DNA of 64,000 bases from Acidobacteriota bacterium (GTDB taxonomy: Bacteria > Acidobacteriota > Terriglobia > Terriglobales > Acidobacteriaceae). The stretch is from the NCBI GenBank assembly GCA_021793405.1, contig JAJYSV010000002.1:116261-180260 (forward strand). Direction: 5' to 3'. How positions within the stretch are numbered: position 1 is the first letter of the stretch; every line of letters starts with the position of its first letter. Both the position numbers and the translations under genes were made by a program. Below the pieces are notes generated by a model, which had not been told where the DNA came from, did no database searches, and saw only the letters and a list, made by a program, of their open reading frames with translations. This document shows, in pieces, positions 52,537 to 61,999 of this stretch.

Positions 52537-53550
52537 TCAGCGCGGTCCGGGTGAGGGCGCATCCTCTTCCATTACCGTTGGCGAGGTAGCCCAATAGCTT
52601 GCTCTTGCCAGCACCCGCACATCCAGCGGTTGCCTTAGATTCACGCTCAGCATATGCAAGCCCGCCTTCGGATCGGAAGGTTGAAAGCTGAGGATGTAAC
52701 GATTATGCACCTGATTGGCCAGCATTCCCATCTCGCTGTCCAACTGCTTTCCGCTATTGAATCGGAGATATTGCCCCCCGGTCATATGGGGAATCGCCGC
52801 GGCGGCATTCTTGCGGAGCGCCGCAATGGCCATTCTCACCGGAGCCAGCAGATCGGCATTGTCCCCCGCCCCGGAAAAATCGAACAAATCCGCCCGCCCA
52901 GCGCTAAACGCGAGGCTATACACTATCACATCGCTTTGCCCGATCTTGCGCAGCACTTCCGTAATTGGCGTGCGGCTTCCATGGTCGCGGGTTTCGCTCA
53001 GCAGTACAATCACACGCTGATTCTGCGGCGGTTCATCCTGCAGCATATCGACCGCATACCACACCGCGTCCGAGATGGCAGCTCCATCGTCTCCCGGCTG
53101 GATTGAGTAGACCGCATGTTCCACCAAACCGGAGTTGCCGGTGAAATCCTGCAGCATCCTGGGTTGGCTATCGAATTCCACGACTGCGATCCGATGCTGG
53201 TTATTGCCCGCCAGCGCGTCCACCATGGTCGGCAGGCCTTGATATTTGTAGAACTCGCGCACCGCGGAACGCCCTACCTGCACCAGCACCACAATCGAGA
53301 TCGGCTGGTTGTAGGTTTCCGTGTCGAGATGGATCTTCTGCTCGACGCCGTTATCTGTGAGCAGAAAATCTTTCGCGGTCAAATTGAATACGGGTTCGCC
53401 GGTCTTGCTTTCCACCAGCGTGGGAACAAGCACCAGGTTCGTGCGGGTGCGCAGCGTCGGCATCTGCTGGGCATGGGAGCAGGGAAGCAGTCCAGCCACG
53501 AAAAACAGGAAAACGAATTGCGCCAGACGAAGAGGAACGTATCGTCGCAT
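52537..53550 (-). CDS. VWFA-related Acidobacterial domain protein
   Basis: 337 residues, exported: signal LAQFVFLFFVAGLLPCSHAQ. Opening LRTRTNLVLVPTLVESKTGEPV and FNLTAKDFLLTDNGVEQKI is the typical N-terminus of the acidobacterial VWFA family (TIGR03436). The VWA-type domain follows (ISIVVLVQVGRSAVREFYKY, QRVIVLLSETRDHGS). The MIDAS D-x-S-x-S is not preserved at the first strand, where VLVQVGRSA stands. The role of this expanded family is unknown. It lies immediately upstream of the DedA-rhodanese gene. Confidence 0.85.
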   Translation of the reverse strand: MRRYVPLRLAQFVFLFFVAGLLPCSHAQQMPTLRTRTNLVLVPTLVESKTGEPVFNLTAKDFLLTDNGVEQKIHLDTETYNQPISIVVLVQVGRSAVREFYKYQGLPTMVDALAGNNQHRIAVVEFDSQPRMLQDFTGNSGLVEHAVYSIQPGDDGAAISDAVWYAVDMLQDEPPQNQRVIVLLSETRDHGSRTPITEVLRKIGQSDVIVYSLAFSAGRADLFDFSGAGDNADLLAPVRMAIAALRKNAAAAIPHMTGGQYLRFNSGKQLDSEMGMLANQVHNRYILSFQPSDPKAGLHMLSVNLRQPLDVRVLARASYWATSPTVMEEDAPSPGPR

Positions 53551-53613
53551 GTTCCATTTCTACACTGCCGGAACCGCGGCTGGGGACGCGTGGATGGGGA
53601 CGGGCTCGCGGTA

Positions 53614-53649
53614 GAAAAAGAAAACCACGCAGCTGGCTTCGCTGCGTGG
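53614..53649 (-). terminator. Rho-independent terminator of the Dps-like gene
   Basis: CCACGCAGC/GCTGCGTGG, a 9-bp stem with a 7-base loop (53625-53649). On the minus strand it is followed by TTTTCTTTTT (53615-53624). It lies about 25 bases after the Dps-like stop. Confidence 0.8.
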
Positions 53650-53673
53650 CTATCCCAACCCTGCTGTTACGTA

Positions 53674-54270
53674 TTATTTGCCAGCGTGTACCAGCGGCAT
53701 ATTCACCAGGTGTTCACTGATGAACCAGACCTGCAACTCGTTTGTGCGCACCACGTCGCTCACCAGCAAATCGTTGGTGCCGTCGTCGCCCTTATCCGCG
53801 GCTTCGCGAGCCAGAGCGCGCGCCGTTACGAGGATCTGCTCGTGCGCCTCTAGAAGCCCGGCAATCTGCACGGGAACTTCCTGGCGTCCGCGTGGCGGCC
53901 GCTTCAACCGCGTCAGTTCGGCCACATCATGGGCCATGGCAACGCTGACGCCGCCCAGAGTTTGGACGCGTTCGGCAAGTACATCCACCAGTTCCGCCTG
54001 CTCCTCATAATGCTTATCGAACAGAAGGTGAAGCTGATAAAAGGTTGGGCCGCTTACCTGCCAATGACTCTTCTTGTAGAGATCCCGCAGCGTGATCGTG
54101 TCGGCAAGCAGCAGGTTCAGCTTTTCCGCAATTTCCTCCCGAACCTCCGCGCTGAGCCCAAGCGATAGTCGCTGGATGACTGTCCCAAATTTTTGAATTT
54201 CTCCGCCATGTTGGTTTGCGTGCGGCGTGATGTGGTCCGTCGAGGATGAATTTCTGGTTGCAGTGGGCAT
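53674..54270 (-). CDS. Dps/DNA-starvation ferritin-like protein
   Basis: 198 residues. A four-helix ferritin-like domain with LNLLLADTITLRDLYKKSHW, the Dps ferroxidase-type residues H-W, D in HLLFDKHYEEQAELVDVLAERV (D-x3-E) and a C-terminal TNELQVWFISEHL. The family protects DNA by oxidising Fe(II) with peroxide. A lysine-poor, Ser/Thr-rich N-terminal tail of about 30 residues precedes the domain. Start ATG 54270 has AAGGAG ten bases upstream. Single gene with its own terminator. Confidence 0.88.
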   Translation of the reverse strand: MPTATRNSSSTDHITPHANQHGGEIQKFGTVIQRLSLGLSAEVREEIAEKLNLLLADTITLRDLYKKSHWQVSGPTFYQLHLLFDKHYEEQAELVDVLAERVQTLGGVSVAMAHDVAELTRLKRPPRGRQEVPVQIAGLLEAHEQILVTARALAREAADKGDDGTNDLLVSDVVRTNELQVWFISEHLVNMPLVHAGK

Positions 54271-54387
54271 AGTGTTGGCTCTCCTTGTTCGCACTCAGTT
54301 AGATGCTCTCGCAAGTCACCAGATGCTGAAAAATAGGAGACTTTCTGTGGTCGTCTACGTTTACCGGCAAACACTGGACTGTACCAC

Positions 54388-55569
54388 TTATCGATGAATG
54401 CGGCGCATTCTGCCGCCCTTTTCCAGCCGATAGATTTCATTGCGCCACAGTACTTTACGACTGCAGTAGCTGGCCGTCCAGAAGAAGATACCCAGCAGGT
54501 CTCGGACCGGATACAGCAGCACACTTTGCCAGGCGGATTGCTCCGCCAGAACGTTCTTGCTCACTGCCAGGGCGAGCAGCATCCGCGTGCCAACGCTCCA
54601 AAGCAGTGCCGCTCCCGCAAGAGCGAACCCGTGGGTCAGGTGCAATCCACACAGGGCCACCGCCGTCAGCAGGCCGAAGGGAACGCTGAAGGTGAGCGCC
54701 GTGCCGAGGTGGCCCTTCGGCCGCGAAAATCGCGTGCTTTTCATCCAGCGCGCCTGGTGCCGCATGGAAGGCCAGAAGGACGCATGCAGCACGACATGGT
54801 CGATCACATGCCGTGACAGCACAACGGTATGACCTCGCTCCGCCACCCAACTCCCCAACAGAAAATCGTCCGCGCAGTACTCTCCCATGGGAAGAAACCC
54901 GCCAATCTCGTTCAGACAAGAGCGCCGTACCGCCATAGTCGGACCCAGAGCGAACTTCATCCCTTCCATCATGTCGGCAACCAGCACGCCCGCGCTCATC
55001 TCAATGGACATGGCCGCCGCTTCAATCCGCGACCACGCCCCTCCTTGGCCGGCGACGCCGCGATACAGGCACGTAACTGCTCCCACTCGCGAATCGGAAA
55101 ACGGCGCGACCACTTCGCGGACGTAGTTGCGATCTACGCGTACATCGCTGTCGCTGATGATCAGTAGGTCATGGTGCGCGGCTTGCGCCATCAGCTCCAA
55201 CGACAATATCTTTGCATTCGGAACGGTTGGCTCGCCACTGGCGAGAAACTGGACTGGCACCTGCGGGTAGCGCGCTGCGACTCGCCTGGCCGCAACCAAT
55301 CCAGCGTCGTCCAGTTGTCGGGCGCAGAAGAGTATTTCGTAGGCGGGGTAATCCTGCTGAAAAAATGTGGCGAGATGCGCTTCCAGATCGGGCTCCGCGC
55401 CATGCAATGGTTTCAACAGGCTTACAGGGGGTTCGAAAACTGCCTGAGACGCGCGGCGGGCGCGGCGGATAAATCGCCAAACCGCCAGCATAGCCAACGA
55501 CGTGTAGATGGTCGAGGTCAGCAATCCGAACAGGCCAAGTCCCAACACGAAATCGAGCAACTTTTTCAT
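54388..55569 (-). CDS. hpnI: Hopanoid/ceramide-type glycosyltransferase (HpnI-like, GT21)
   Basis: 393 residues, membrane-bound. N-terminal membrane helix (FVLGLGLFGLLTSTIYTSL), catalytic domain with PPVSLLKPLHGAEPDLE, the metal-binding D-x-D in IISDSDVRVDRNYV, YCADDFLLGSWVAERG, and (Q/R)xxRW in RHQARWMKSTRFSRP, then C-terminal membrane helices. This pattern is that of HpnI, which adds N-acetylglucosamine to bacteriohopanetetrol. HpnK and HpnJ, the next enzymes of the route, are not adjacent. A ceramide-type glucosyltransferase is the alternative. Confidence 0.82.
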   Translation of the reverse strand: MKKLLDFVLGLGLFGLLTSTIYTSLAMLAVWRFIRRARRASQAVFEPPVSLLKPLHGAEPDLEAHLATFFQQDYPAYEILFCARQLDDAGLVAARRVAARYPQVPVQFLASGEPTVPNAKILSLELMAQAAHHDLLIISDSDVRVDRNYVREVVAPFSDSRVGAVTCLYRGVAGQGGAWSRIEAAAMSIEMSAGVLVADMMEGMKFALGPTMAVRRSCLNEIGGFLPMGEYCADDFLLGSWVAERGHTVVLSRHVIDHVVLHASFWPSMRHQARWMKSTRFSRPKGHLGTALTFSVPFGLLTAVALCGLHLTHGFALAGAALLWSVGTRMLLALAVSKNVLAEQSAWQSVLLYPVRDLLGIFFWTASYCSRKVLWRNEIYRLEKGGRMRRIHR

Positions 55570-55704
55570 GAATAGAAGAACAAATGCGAATGGCAGAACA
55601 GATGATAGAAGAAAGGATACTGGATTGCGAAGGATTGCCGCTTTCCAATTTCAAACACTGAATCGCGAAGGTCTTTGCTGCGCTGGATGCGCGAATCGTA
55701 TGAA

Positions 55705-56112
55705 CTAAGAGCGTTTTTTTGATTCGCGCGGAACCGTGACGATGATTGGACGGCGCAGGGGTACCAGACCGGGCTCCGAGGAGTGGCTTCCCGTGTGCGC
55801 CCGTGTCAGCATCTCTGTTCGCACATAGTCGACGAAGCTTTGCATCTGCCGATTCATTTCTTCCATCCGCTCCCGCATCTGCAGAACGATGGCGATCCCC
55901 GCGATATTCACGCCCAGGTCGCGCGCAAGATTCAGAATGAACTCCAGGCGCTCCAGGTCCTCTTCGGTATAGAGGCGCGTGTTGCCCTCCGTTCGCGACG
56001 GCTTCAGCAGCCCTTCGCGCTCATACAGACGCAGCGTTTGCGGATGGATGCCGTACATCTCGGCAACCGACGAAATCATATACGCGCCTTTGGACTTCCG
56101 CTTGGTAGCCAT
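55705..56112 (-). CDS. hspR: MerR-family heat-shock repressor HspR-like
   Basis: 135 residues. The MerR DNA-binding helix-turn-helix is YMISSVAEMYGIHPQTLRLY, then EREGLLKPSRTEGNTRLYTE. A helical part, LEFILNLARDLGVNIAGIAI, follows. HspR represses dnaK-type operons by binding HAIR dyads. Here a HAIR-like dyad overlaps the dnaK promoter at 62.0 kb, and dnaJ lies 1.4 kb away on the same strand. A DUF3617 gene and a hypothetical gene separate hspR from dnaJ. Confidence 0.85.
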   Translation of the reverse strand: MATKRKSKGAYMISSVAEMYGIHPQTLRLYEREGLLKPSRTEGNTRLYTEEDLERLEFILNLARDLGVNIAGIAIVLQMRERMEEMNRQMQSFVDYVRTEMLTRAHTGSHSSEPGLVPLRRPIIVTVPRESKKRS

Positions 56113-56157
56113 CGTTCCCCCCTAAAACCAGACTCAATCCCTTGCAGCTACAATCCA

Positions 56158-56643
56158 ATGCATATGCTGGAATTCCGCATCCTTCGAGCCAGGCAACCTA
56201 TCGTGACTCTTGCAGCCATTCTGGCTCTGGGCCCGTCGATGATGATCGCCCAGCCGTCGCCGCGTCAATTCAATCCAGGTGCATGGGAAATCGATTCCGT
56301 GACCACGGCGACGGGCGGCAGAACCGTCAGCTCCCAAACCACGCTCTGCGCCAACGACCAGATCGACTTCTGGAAAGTCGCGCAGGCTGGCCTGACGTGC
56401 AAGCCTCCGAAAACTCACCCTGAAGGCAACGGCGCTCTGCGCGTCCTCGTCCATTGCGAATATAACGGGGAACATCTCCATTCTGAAATTCGCTCGAACG
56501 CGCTCGAAACATTCTCCGATCACGGCAACACTTTTACCTTGGCGGGAACTACCACGACCGATACCGTCTATCAGGGAGTTCAGCCAAAAAAAACCTCCGT
56601 CCAACTTCAGGCAACGGCCCATCGCACTGGTCCATGCCAGTAA
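56158..56643 (+). CDS. DUF3617-like secreted protein
   Basis: 161 residues. A signal peptide (VTLAAILALGPSMMIAQ) precedes a small beta-rich domain: PRQFNPGAWEIDSVTTATGG, a Cys in TTLCANDQID, LTCKPPKTHPEGNG and VHCEYNGEHLHSEIRS, with four Cys likely to form disulfides. The opening G-x-W-E and C-x-x-x-x pattern matches DUF3617 domain proteins of unknown function. It sits opposite to hspR (divergent) within the heat-shock region. Start is ATG 56158 or 56164. Confidence 0.65.
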   Translation: MHMLEFRILRARQPIVTLAAILALGPSMMIAQPSPRQFNPGAWEIDSVTTATGGRTVSSQTTLCANDQIDFWKVAQAGLTCKPPKTHPEGNGALRVLVHCEYNGEHLHSEIRSNALETFSDHGNTFTLAGTTTTDTVYQGVQPKKTSVQLQATAHRTGPCQ

Positions 56644-56682
56644 AATCTCTCTCACGCACCGACACCTGACTGCTTCTTCTGG

Positions 56683-57441
56683 TTAAGCGTCAAATTCGAT
56701 GTTATTTGCCCATGCAGTTCCCCAGGCGCACAGTGCAAAGTCTGTATGGAAATACCTCATAGCTTCCAGGCTATACATGACATCCAAGACTCTTGCGTAT
56801 CGCTCATTAGCCGCCACGCAATGCTTCGTGTGGATACAATTTCGCGCATCATGGATAAAGTCTGCCAGGGCTGATGCCCCTGAGTAACCTCGAAATCTAA
56901 GGGTCTCGATTACAAGCGGAGGACAGGCTGACTCGCTGTAAAATCCCATCTCCCGAGCGATGCGCAAGCGATCCTTAAGACGAAGGCTTATTAGAAATTC
57001 GGCGAAGGCCGCGCTGGCCGCGCTATTTTTCTTGGACACATGGCTCTTCCAAAGCTTTTTGAAGGCGACAGAAGCGCGAGTTTTTCGCTTGGACCAAATG
57101 AAACCAACTATTGTTGCGCATTCAATAGAGGCAACAGCCATTAGGGCAGAGGCGAAATGAGCTTCCCCTTGCGTGCAACCACAACCTTCAAAATCATACA
57201 TATGGCCGGCAGCTACTAGTTGGTGAAGTAACTTCTGTTCACTCTTATATAAGCGTGGAGCGGGATCTTTGCGCCGCCGATAACGCCGCAGGGTGCTCTC
57301 GGGAAGTGTGCCTAGTACCTGACGAGCATGCATGTATTTCCGGTATTCTGAGTCCATCACCCGGCGCACATCACTAAAGTCTGTGTCAGGAGGGATCGAA
57401 TTGCTCTCGATCTGTGCCGCGAGCCTAGATTGATCGTTCAT
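56683..57441 (-). CDS. Hypothetical protein, 252 residues
   Basis: I do not recognise a family. No signal peptide or membrane segment. It is rich in Arg/Lys (STLRRYRRRKDPAPRLYK) and contains a FIHDARNCIHTKHC segment; D-A-R-N-C-I-H resembles motifs in uncharacterised HEPN-like or defence-associated proteins, but this is weak. Codon use is more AT-rich than its neighbours. It is inserted between dnaJ and hspR and may be acquired. Confidence 0.55.
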   Translation of the reverse strand: MNDQSRLAAQIESNSIPPDTDFSDVRRVMDSEYRKYMHARQVLGTLPESTLRRYRRRKDPAPRLYKSEQKLLHQLVAAGHMYDFEGCGCTQGEAHFASALMAVASIECATIVGFIWSKRKTRASVAFKKLWKSHVSKKNSAASAAFAEFLISLRLKDRLRIAREMGFYSESACPPLVIETLRFRGYSGASALADFIHDARNCIHTKHCVAANERYARVLDVMYSLEAMRYFHTDFALCAWGTAWANNIEFDA

Positions 57442-57495
57442 TTTCCTAGTGATCCCCTAGCCTATTGGTTATCAACATTCGCATTGAGCAAAGAA

Positions 57496-58719
57496 TCAAA
57501 CCCGGCTGAACAATTCCCTGCGTGGATCGTCTGGATTCAGCCGCGCCAGTTCCCGCAGAATTTCCTTCGATCGCTCATCCTGCACCTTGGGCACCACGAT
57601 CTGCACTTCTACAATCTGATCTCCGCGTTTTCCATCCACCGCAGCGAAGGGAACGCCCTTCTCCCGCAGACGCAATTTTTGCCCTGTCTGGGTGCCAGGC
57701 GGAATCTTTAGATGAGCGCGGCCATCGATTGTCGGCACTTCAATCTTCGCTCCCAGGGCTGCCTCCGCAATTGTCACAGGAACAGTTACATAAATATCAT
57801 CGACCACGCGCGTAAAGACAGGATGGCTTCCCGCGCGCACGATCAGATATAAATCCCCGGCTGCACCACCATGCGCTCCTGCATTTCCTTTGCCGGCCAG
57901 GCGAATGCGCTGGCCATCGCGCGTTCCCGGCTTGATGCGAAATTCCGCCGTCTCCGTGCGCGCCACCGTTCCCTGACCATGGCAGGTCGCGCATGACTGC
58001 TGCACTTGTCCTGTACCGCCGCAGCGCGGGCATTGAATATTGAATTTCATCCGGCCGCCCATCTGCGTCACCTGGCCAGTCCCGTCGCATTCCGGGCACA
58101 CCGTTTCGCCTCCCTTGGAAGCTGCGCCATGGCATGTGGGACAGACTACCTGGCGCGTGATTTGCAACTTCAGGGAACCGCCGCGAATCGCCGTCCAGAA
58201 ATCTACATTCACCTGATATTCGAGGTCGCTGCCGGGTTGCGGACCTGCCTCGCGCTGGTCCTCGTGGAACATGCCGGAAAAAATATCGCGAAATCCTCCC
58301 CAGGAAGAGGCTCCGCCGGCGCCCGAGCGTTGCCCCGCACCTCCGCGTTGTCCTGCGCCCGAGAAATCAGAGAAATCGAACCCCTCAAAGCCGACTGGGC
58401 CGGCACCACGCTGCTGCGAGCCTTGCCGTGGGTCGCCGCGGAACCCATACCCGCCCTGGGCCGCTGCTTCCGCCGCCGCCGGATCGATGTTGTCGGAATA
58501 GAAGCCAAGCTGGTCGTAGATCTTGCGCTTCTTGGGGTCGCTCAGGATGTCGTTGGCCTCCGACATCTCCTTGAACTTCTCCTCTGCCTTCTTGTCTCCC
58601 GGATTTACGTCGGGATGATATTTGCGCGCAAGTTTGCGAAACGCCTTGCGAATCTCCTCCGCAGACGCCGTCTTTTTGATCCCGAGAATGCCGTAATAAT
58701 CTTTTGTCTGTGTCGCCAT
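57496..58719 (-). CDS. dnaJ: Molecular chaperone DnaJ
   Basis: 407 residues. J-domain with HPD in [14 protein letters not shown], a Gly/Phe-rich linker ([18 protein letters not shown]), a zinc-binding domain with four CxxCxG-type motifs (CPTCHG, CPECDG, CPRCGG, CATCHG), and C-terminal substrate domains. It stimulates DnaK ATPase and delivers clients. The linker (about 85 residues) is longer than E. coli DnaJ. It is not adjacent to dnaK; a TA pair and small genes lie between them, and grpE is absent. Confidence 0.93.
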   Translation of the reverse strand: MATQTKDYYGILGIKKTASAEEIRKAFRKLARKYHPDVNPGDKKAEEKFKEMSEANDILSDPKKRKIYDQLGFYSDNIDPAAAEAAAQGGYGFRGDPRQGSQQRGAGPVGFEGFDFSDFSGAGQRGGAGQRSGAGGASSWGGFRDIFSGMFHEDQREAGPQPGSDLEYQVNVDFWTAIRGGSLKLQITRQVVCPTCHGAASKGGETVCPECDGTGQVTQMGGRMKFNIQCPRCGGTGQVQQSCATCHGQGTVARTETAEFRIKPGTRDGQRIRLAGKGNAGAHGGAAGDLYLIVRAGSHPVFTRVVDDIYVTVPVTIAEAALGAKIEVPTIDGRAHLKIPPGTQTGQKLRLREKGVPFAAVDGKRGDQIVEVQIVVPKVQDERSKEILRELARLNPDDPRRELFSRV

Positions 58720-58740
58720 AGCTCTTCTTACTTGCGAGGT

Positions 58741-59091
58741 TTATGCGCTCCGTTTCATGCGGCCCGCACTTCCCGTTTCCACATTCGTTCTGCGCCGGAC
58801 TTGCTGATGGATCTTAGGTTTCAATTCGCGTTCGGCAACCGCCATTTCATAGGCCATCTGCATATTCATCCAAAAATCCGGAGTGGTGCCAAAATAAATT
58901 CCCAGGCGGATGGCCGTATCTGCCGTGATGCCCCGCCGCTCATTTACGATTTCAGAGATGCGAGTGGCCGGAACGCGCAGCGCCAGCGCTAGCGCATTGA
59001 TCGATAGCGCCAGCGGCTTCATGAAGTCCTCGCGCAAAAACTCGCCCGGATGAATGGCTACCAACCTGTCTCTTATCGTTCGCTGCGGCAT
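58741..59091 (-). CDS. higA: HigA-type antitoxin
   Basis: 116 residues. The HTH_3/HigA signature is IHPGEFLREDFMKPLALSIN...LALALRVPATRISEIVNERRGITADTAIRLGIYFGTTPDFWMNMQ in pieces, with the conserved P-G-E-x-L and the helix-turn-helix. It neutralises HigB and represses the operon. ATG 59091 has AGGAGG. It follows higB by ten bases, the order typical of higBA (toxin first). A C-terminal basic tail (KPKIHQQVRRRTNVETGSA) is slightly longer than usual. Confidence 0.88.
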   Translation of the reverse strand: MPQRTIRDRLVAIHPGEFLREDFMKPLALSINALALALRVPATRISEIVNERRGITADTAIRLGIYFGTTPDFWMNMQMAYEMAVAERELKPKIHQQVRRRTNVETGSAGRMKRSA

Positions 59092-59101
59092 GGACCACCT
59101 C

Positions 59102-59380
59102 CTAGTGGTAATCAACAATTTCCACGTCCCACGCATCGTTCTCATACCAGCGAAAACATACGCGATACCGGTCGTTGATTCGAATACTATATTGCCCCTT
59201 GCGGTCCCCTTTCAGAGCTTCCAGCCGGTTGCCCGGAGGATCGCGTAAGTCGTCCAGGCATGTCGCAAAATCAATTGCACCGAGCCTGCGTGCTGCAACT
59301 CTGGCCAAGCTGCCATATTTCTTGCTGCGACCCGTGTTGTAAATCTTCTGCGCTTCATCGTCCTTGAAGTGCCGGATCAC
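59102..59380 (-). CDS. higB: HigB-type toxin (RelE superfamily)
   Basis: 92 residues: MIRHFKDDEAQKIYNTGRSKK, LEALKGDRKGQYSIRINDRYRVCFRW and a final VEIVDYH. This matches HigB ribosome-dependent mRNA interferases, with the Arg and C-terminal His positions preserved. It precedes higA by ten bases on the same strand. Together they form a type II TA module inserted between dnaJ and dnaK. Confidence 0.9.
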   Translation of the reverse strand: MIRHFKDDEAQKIYNTGRSKKYGSLARVAARRLGAIDFATCLDDLRDPPGNRLEALKGDRKGQYSIRINDRYRVCFRWYENDAWDVEIVDYH

Positions 59381-59528
59381 ACGTCGAGCGTATCACGGCG
59401 AACGTTATATGTGTAAGGTTAGACTATATCCAAATCGCTTTCAGTCTTGTAATAGCTTTCAATTAGCTCCTTTCCGGGCAGCTTGTCAGGTCCACCTCGC
59501 TGGCGGTTTATGTCGCGCATCTGTTTAA

Positions 59529-59684
59529 TCAGAGCGTCAAAACTTGCAAAAATTGTGAGATTTGCTGGGATTTCTTGGCGGCCCTGATCTGTAGGGGCAC
59601 GTAGATCGCCCCTACAAATCCAACTATCGCCAGACACAACGTTGAATATGCTTCAACAATTGATGGGTTAAACCACAAGAACAT
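59529..59684 (-). CDS. Small single-pass membrane protein, possibly frameshifted
   Basis: A 51-residue frame with a near-perfect ribosome-binding site (GGAGGTGAC directly before ATG). It has one membrane segment (YSTLCLAIVGFVGAIYVPL) and a basic cytosolic tail (QIRAAKKSQQISQF). In the overlapping frame at 59419-59560, FASFDALIKQMRDINRQRGG and a following acidic tail look like the natural continuation. A one-base shift in the run of five T near 59560 would join them. Either the gene is broken, or this is a short protein whose downstream frame is a coincidence. Confidence 0.5.
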   Translation of the reverse strand: MFLWFNPSIVEAYSTLCLAIVGFVGAIYVPLQIRAAKKSQQISQFLQVLTL

Positions 59685-59693
59685 GTCACCTCC

Positions 59694-59864
59694 TCAATTC
59701 CACACCTTCTCGACATCGATTGGCTCGATGCGGCAGAAGATGTCCGGCGCCACGCGCGCCATTTTCGCCACAAACTCTTCAGCTTCTTCGCGCGTCTGGA
59801 ATACTTCTTTGCTGTACACCTGACCCGCACGAAGCTGCTCACATTGCCATACAGTATCGGTCAT
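59694..59864 (-). CDS. Small hypothetical protein, 56 residues
   Basis: MTDTVWQCEQLRAGQVYSKE, then VFQTREEAEEFVAKMARVAP and a final DVEKVWN. Start ATG 59864 has AAGGAG five bases upstream. No membrane segment or known motif. Similar short, acidic proteins are common in Acidobacteria. It lies between dnaK and the small membrane protein, ten bases before the latter's start. Confidence 0.6.
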   Translation of the reverse strand: MTDTVWQCEQLRAGQVYSKEVFQTREEAEEFVAKMARVAPDIFCRIEPIDVEKVWN

Positions 59865-59904
59865 CACAACTCCTTCTCGAATTCTGCAGCCCCCTAGAAG
59901 CAGC

Positions 59905-59937
59905 GGAGGGTGCCCGTTGATTCTCAGGACACCCTCC
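59905..59937 (-). terminator. Hairpin downstream of dnaK
   Basis: GGAGGGTGCCC (59905-59915) pairs with GGACACCCTCC (59927-59937) with one mismatch. It lies about 90 bases after the dnaK stop and has no T-run. A terminator or RNA-stability element is plausible. Confidence 0.45.
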
Positions 59938-60025
59938 AATCACGGAATGCGGCTGCATCCATGCTTTACGTACGTGCGATAACGGCTTGCCGGATTCTGT
60001 GGTTTGACTCGATCCGGCGCAGCCT

Positions 60026-61954
60026 TTATTTCTTCTCGTCGACGTCGACATACTCGGCGTCGATCACGCCTTCGTCCTTCTTCGCCTCGGCTTGCGGCTG
60101 CTCGTCTTGCGGAGCGCCTTCCGCCGCGGTTGCGGTCTCGGGTGCAGCGGCATTGGCCTTGTACATGGCCTCGGCCAGCTTGTGCGAAGCAGTGGTTAGC
60201 TTCTCCCGCGCGGCGTTCAGCTCTGCCGGGCTGGGCGAGCCTTCCAGTGTCTTCTTGGCGTCCGCCAATGCGCTCTCCACTTCCCCTTTGTCGCCAGCCG
60301 GTACCTTGTCTCCGCTGTCCTTCAACATCTTTTCGATGTTGTAGACCAGGCCGTCCAACTGGTTCCGCGCTTCTATTTCCTCGCGTTTTGCCTTGTCTTC
60401 GGCGGCGTGGGCGTCAGCATCTTTCGCCATGCGCTCCACTTCTTCCTTGCTTAGACCCGAAGATGACGTAATCGTGATCTTCTGATCCTTGCCCGTCGCG
60501 TTGTCCTTGGCGGTCACGTTCAAGATGCCGTTTGCATCGATATCGAACGTTACCTCAATCTGCGGGATACCGCGTTGCGCCGGAGGAATTCCGCTCAGCT
60601 TGAACTTGCCCAGGGTGCGGTTCTGGCTTGCCAGCGGTCGCTCGCCTTGCAACACGTGGACTTCCACTTCCGTTTGATTGTCCGCCGCGGTCGAAAACGT
60701 CTCCGTCTTTTTGGTCGGAATCGTCGTGTTGCGCTGGATCATCGGCGTTGCCACCCCGCCCAGCGTTTCAATCGCCAGCGTCAGCGGAGTGACGTCAAGC
60801 AGTAGCAGATCTTTCACTTCACCGCCGAGCACGCCTGCCTGCACCGCAGCTCCAATGGCAACCACTTCGTCCGGATTGACGCCTTTGTGCGGTTCCTTGC
60901 CGAAGAGGTCCTTCACAATCTGCTGGATCTTGGGCATACGAGTTTGCCCGCCCACCAGCACGACTTCGTCAATCTTGCTCGCTTCGATGCCGGCATCCTT
61001 CAATGCCTGTTTGCAGGGACCAATCGACCGCTGCAGCAGATCGTCCACCAGGCTTTCCAGCTTGGCGCGAGTCAGCTTCTCCACCATGTGTTTCGGTCCG
61101 GTGGCGTCTGCCGTCACAAAGGGCAGGTTAATCTCGGTTTCAATCGCTGTGGAAAGCTCGATCTTTGCTCTCTCTGCCGCGTCTTTCAGCCGTTGCAGCG
61201 CCATTTCGTTGCCTTTGTCGCGCAGATTCAAGCCTTCTTTTTTCTTGAACTCGTCAATCAGCCAATCGACGATGCGCTGGTCGATATTGTCGCCGCCCAG
61301 GTGCGTATCGCCGTTAGTGGACTTCACCTCGATGACGCCTTCGCCCACTTCCAACACGGAAACGTCGAACGTACCACCGCCAAAGTCATAGACCACGATG
61401 GTTTCGTCCTTTTTCTTGTCGAGTCCGTAAGCAAGCGCCGCCGCCGTCGGCTCGTTCACAATCCGCTTGACGTCCAGACCGGCAATCTTGCCGGCATCCT
61501 TGGTCGCCTGCCGCTGGGCATCGTTAAAGTACGCAGGAACCGTGATCACCGCTTCCGTAACCGACTGGCCAAGATAATCTTCCGCGGCCTTCCGCAGCTT
61601 CTGCAGGATCATTGCCGAGATCTCCGGCGGAGTGTAATCCTTGCCTTGGGCCTCGACGACGATGTGATCTCCCTGCTGCTTCACTTTGTAGGGAACCATC
61701 TTCATTTCATCGGTCACCTCGTTGTAGCGACGCCCCATGAAGCGCTTGATCGAGTAAATTGTGTTCTCGGGATTCGTGATCGCCTGCCGCTTGGCCACCT
61801 GACCGACCAGCCGTTCGCCGGTCTTGGTGAACGCCACCACCGATGGTGTCGTCCGGCCGCCCTCTTCGTTGGGAATCACCTTCGGCTCGCCGCCTTCCAT
61901 CACCGCAACCACCGAATTGGTGGTTCCTAAGTCAATTCCAATAATTTTGCCCAT
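60026..61954 (-). CDS. dnaK: Molecular chaperone DnaK
   Basis: 642 residues. The ATPase domain starts [20 protein letters not shown] and includes [20 protein letters not shown] and [14 protein letters not shown], with [14 protein letters not shown]. The substrate-binding domain has [17 protein letters not shown], and the lid ends in the acidic [16 protein letters not shown] tail (E-x-x-D-V-x-x tail typical of DnaK). Transcription is likely from the promoter at 62.0 kb. It is the first gene of the local heat-shock group; GrpE is not found nearby. Confidence 0.97.
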   Translation of the reverse strand: MGKIIGIDLGTTNSVVAVMEGGEPKVIPNEEGGRTTPSVVAFTKTGERLVGQVAKRQAITNPENTIYSIKRFMGRRYNEVTDEMKMVPYKVKQQGDHIVVEAQGKDYTPPEISAMILQKLRKAAEDYLGQSVTEAVITVPAYFNDAQRQATKDAGKIAGLDVKRIVNEPTAAALAYGLDKKKDETIVVYDFGGGTFDVSVLEVGEGVIEVKSTNGDTHLGGDNIDQRIVDWLIDEFKKKEGLNLRDKGNEMALQRLKDAAERAKIELSTAIETEINLPFVTADATGPKHMVEKLTRAKLESLVDDLLQRSIGPCKQALKDAGIEASKIDEVVLVGGQTRMPKIQQIVKDLFGKEPHKGVNPDEVVAIGAAVQAGVLGGEVKDLLLLDVTPLTLAIETLGGVATPMIQRNTTIPTKKTETFSTAADNQTEVEVHVLQGERPLASQNRTLGKFKLSGIPPAQRGIPQIEVTFDIDANGILNVTAKDNATGKDQKITITSSSGLSKEEVERMAKDADAHAAEDKAKREEIEARNQLDGLVYNIEKMLKDSGDKVPAGDKGEVESALADAKKTLEGSPSPAELNAAREKLTTASHKLAEAMYKANAAAPETATAAEGAPQDEQPQAEAKKDEGVIDAEYVDVDEKK

Positions 61955-61999
61955 AATGCCCCTCGTCTAACAGAATTTCCCGCTTGATTCCGCATCCCC

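Noticed and set aside
60887..61930. A 347-codon frame opposite dnaK
   Set aside because: High GC at third positions of dnaK creates this frame; its translation has no domain.
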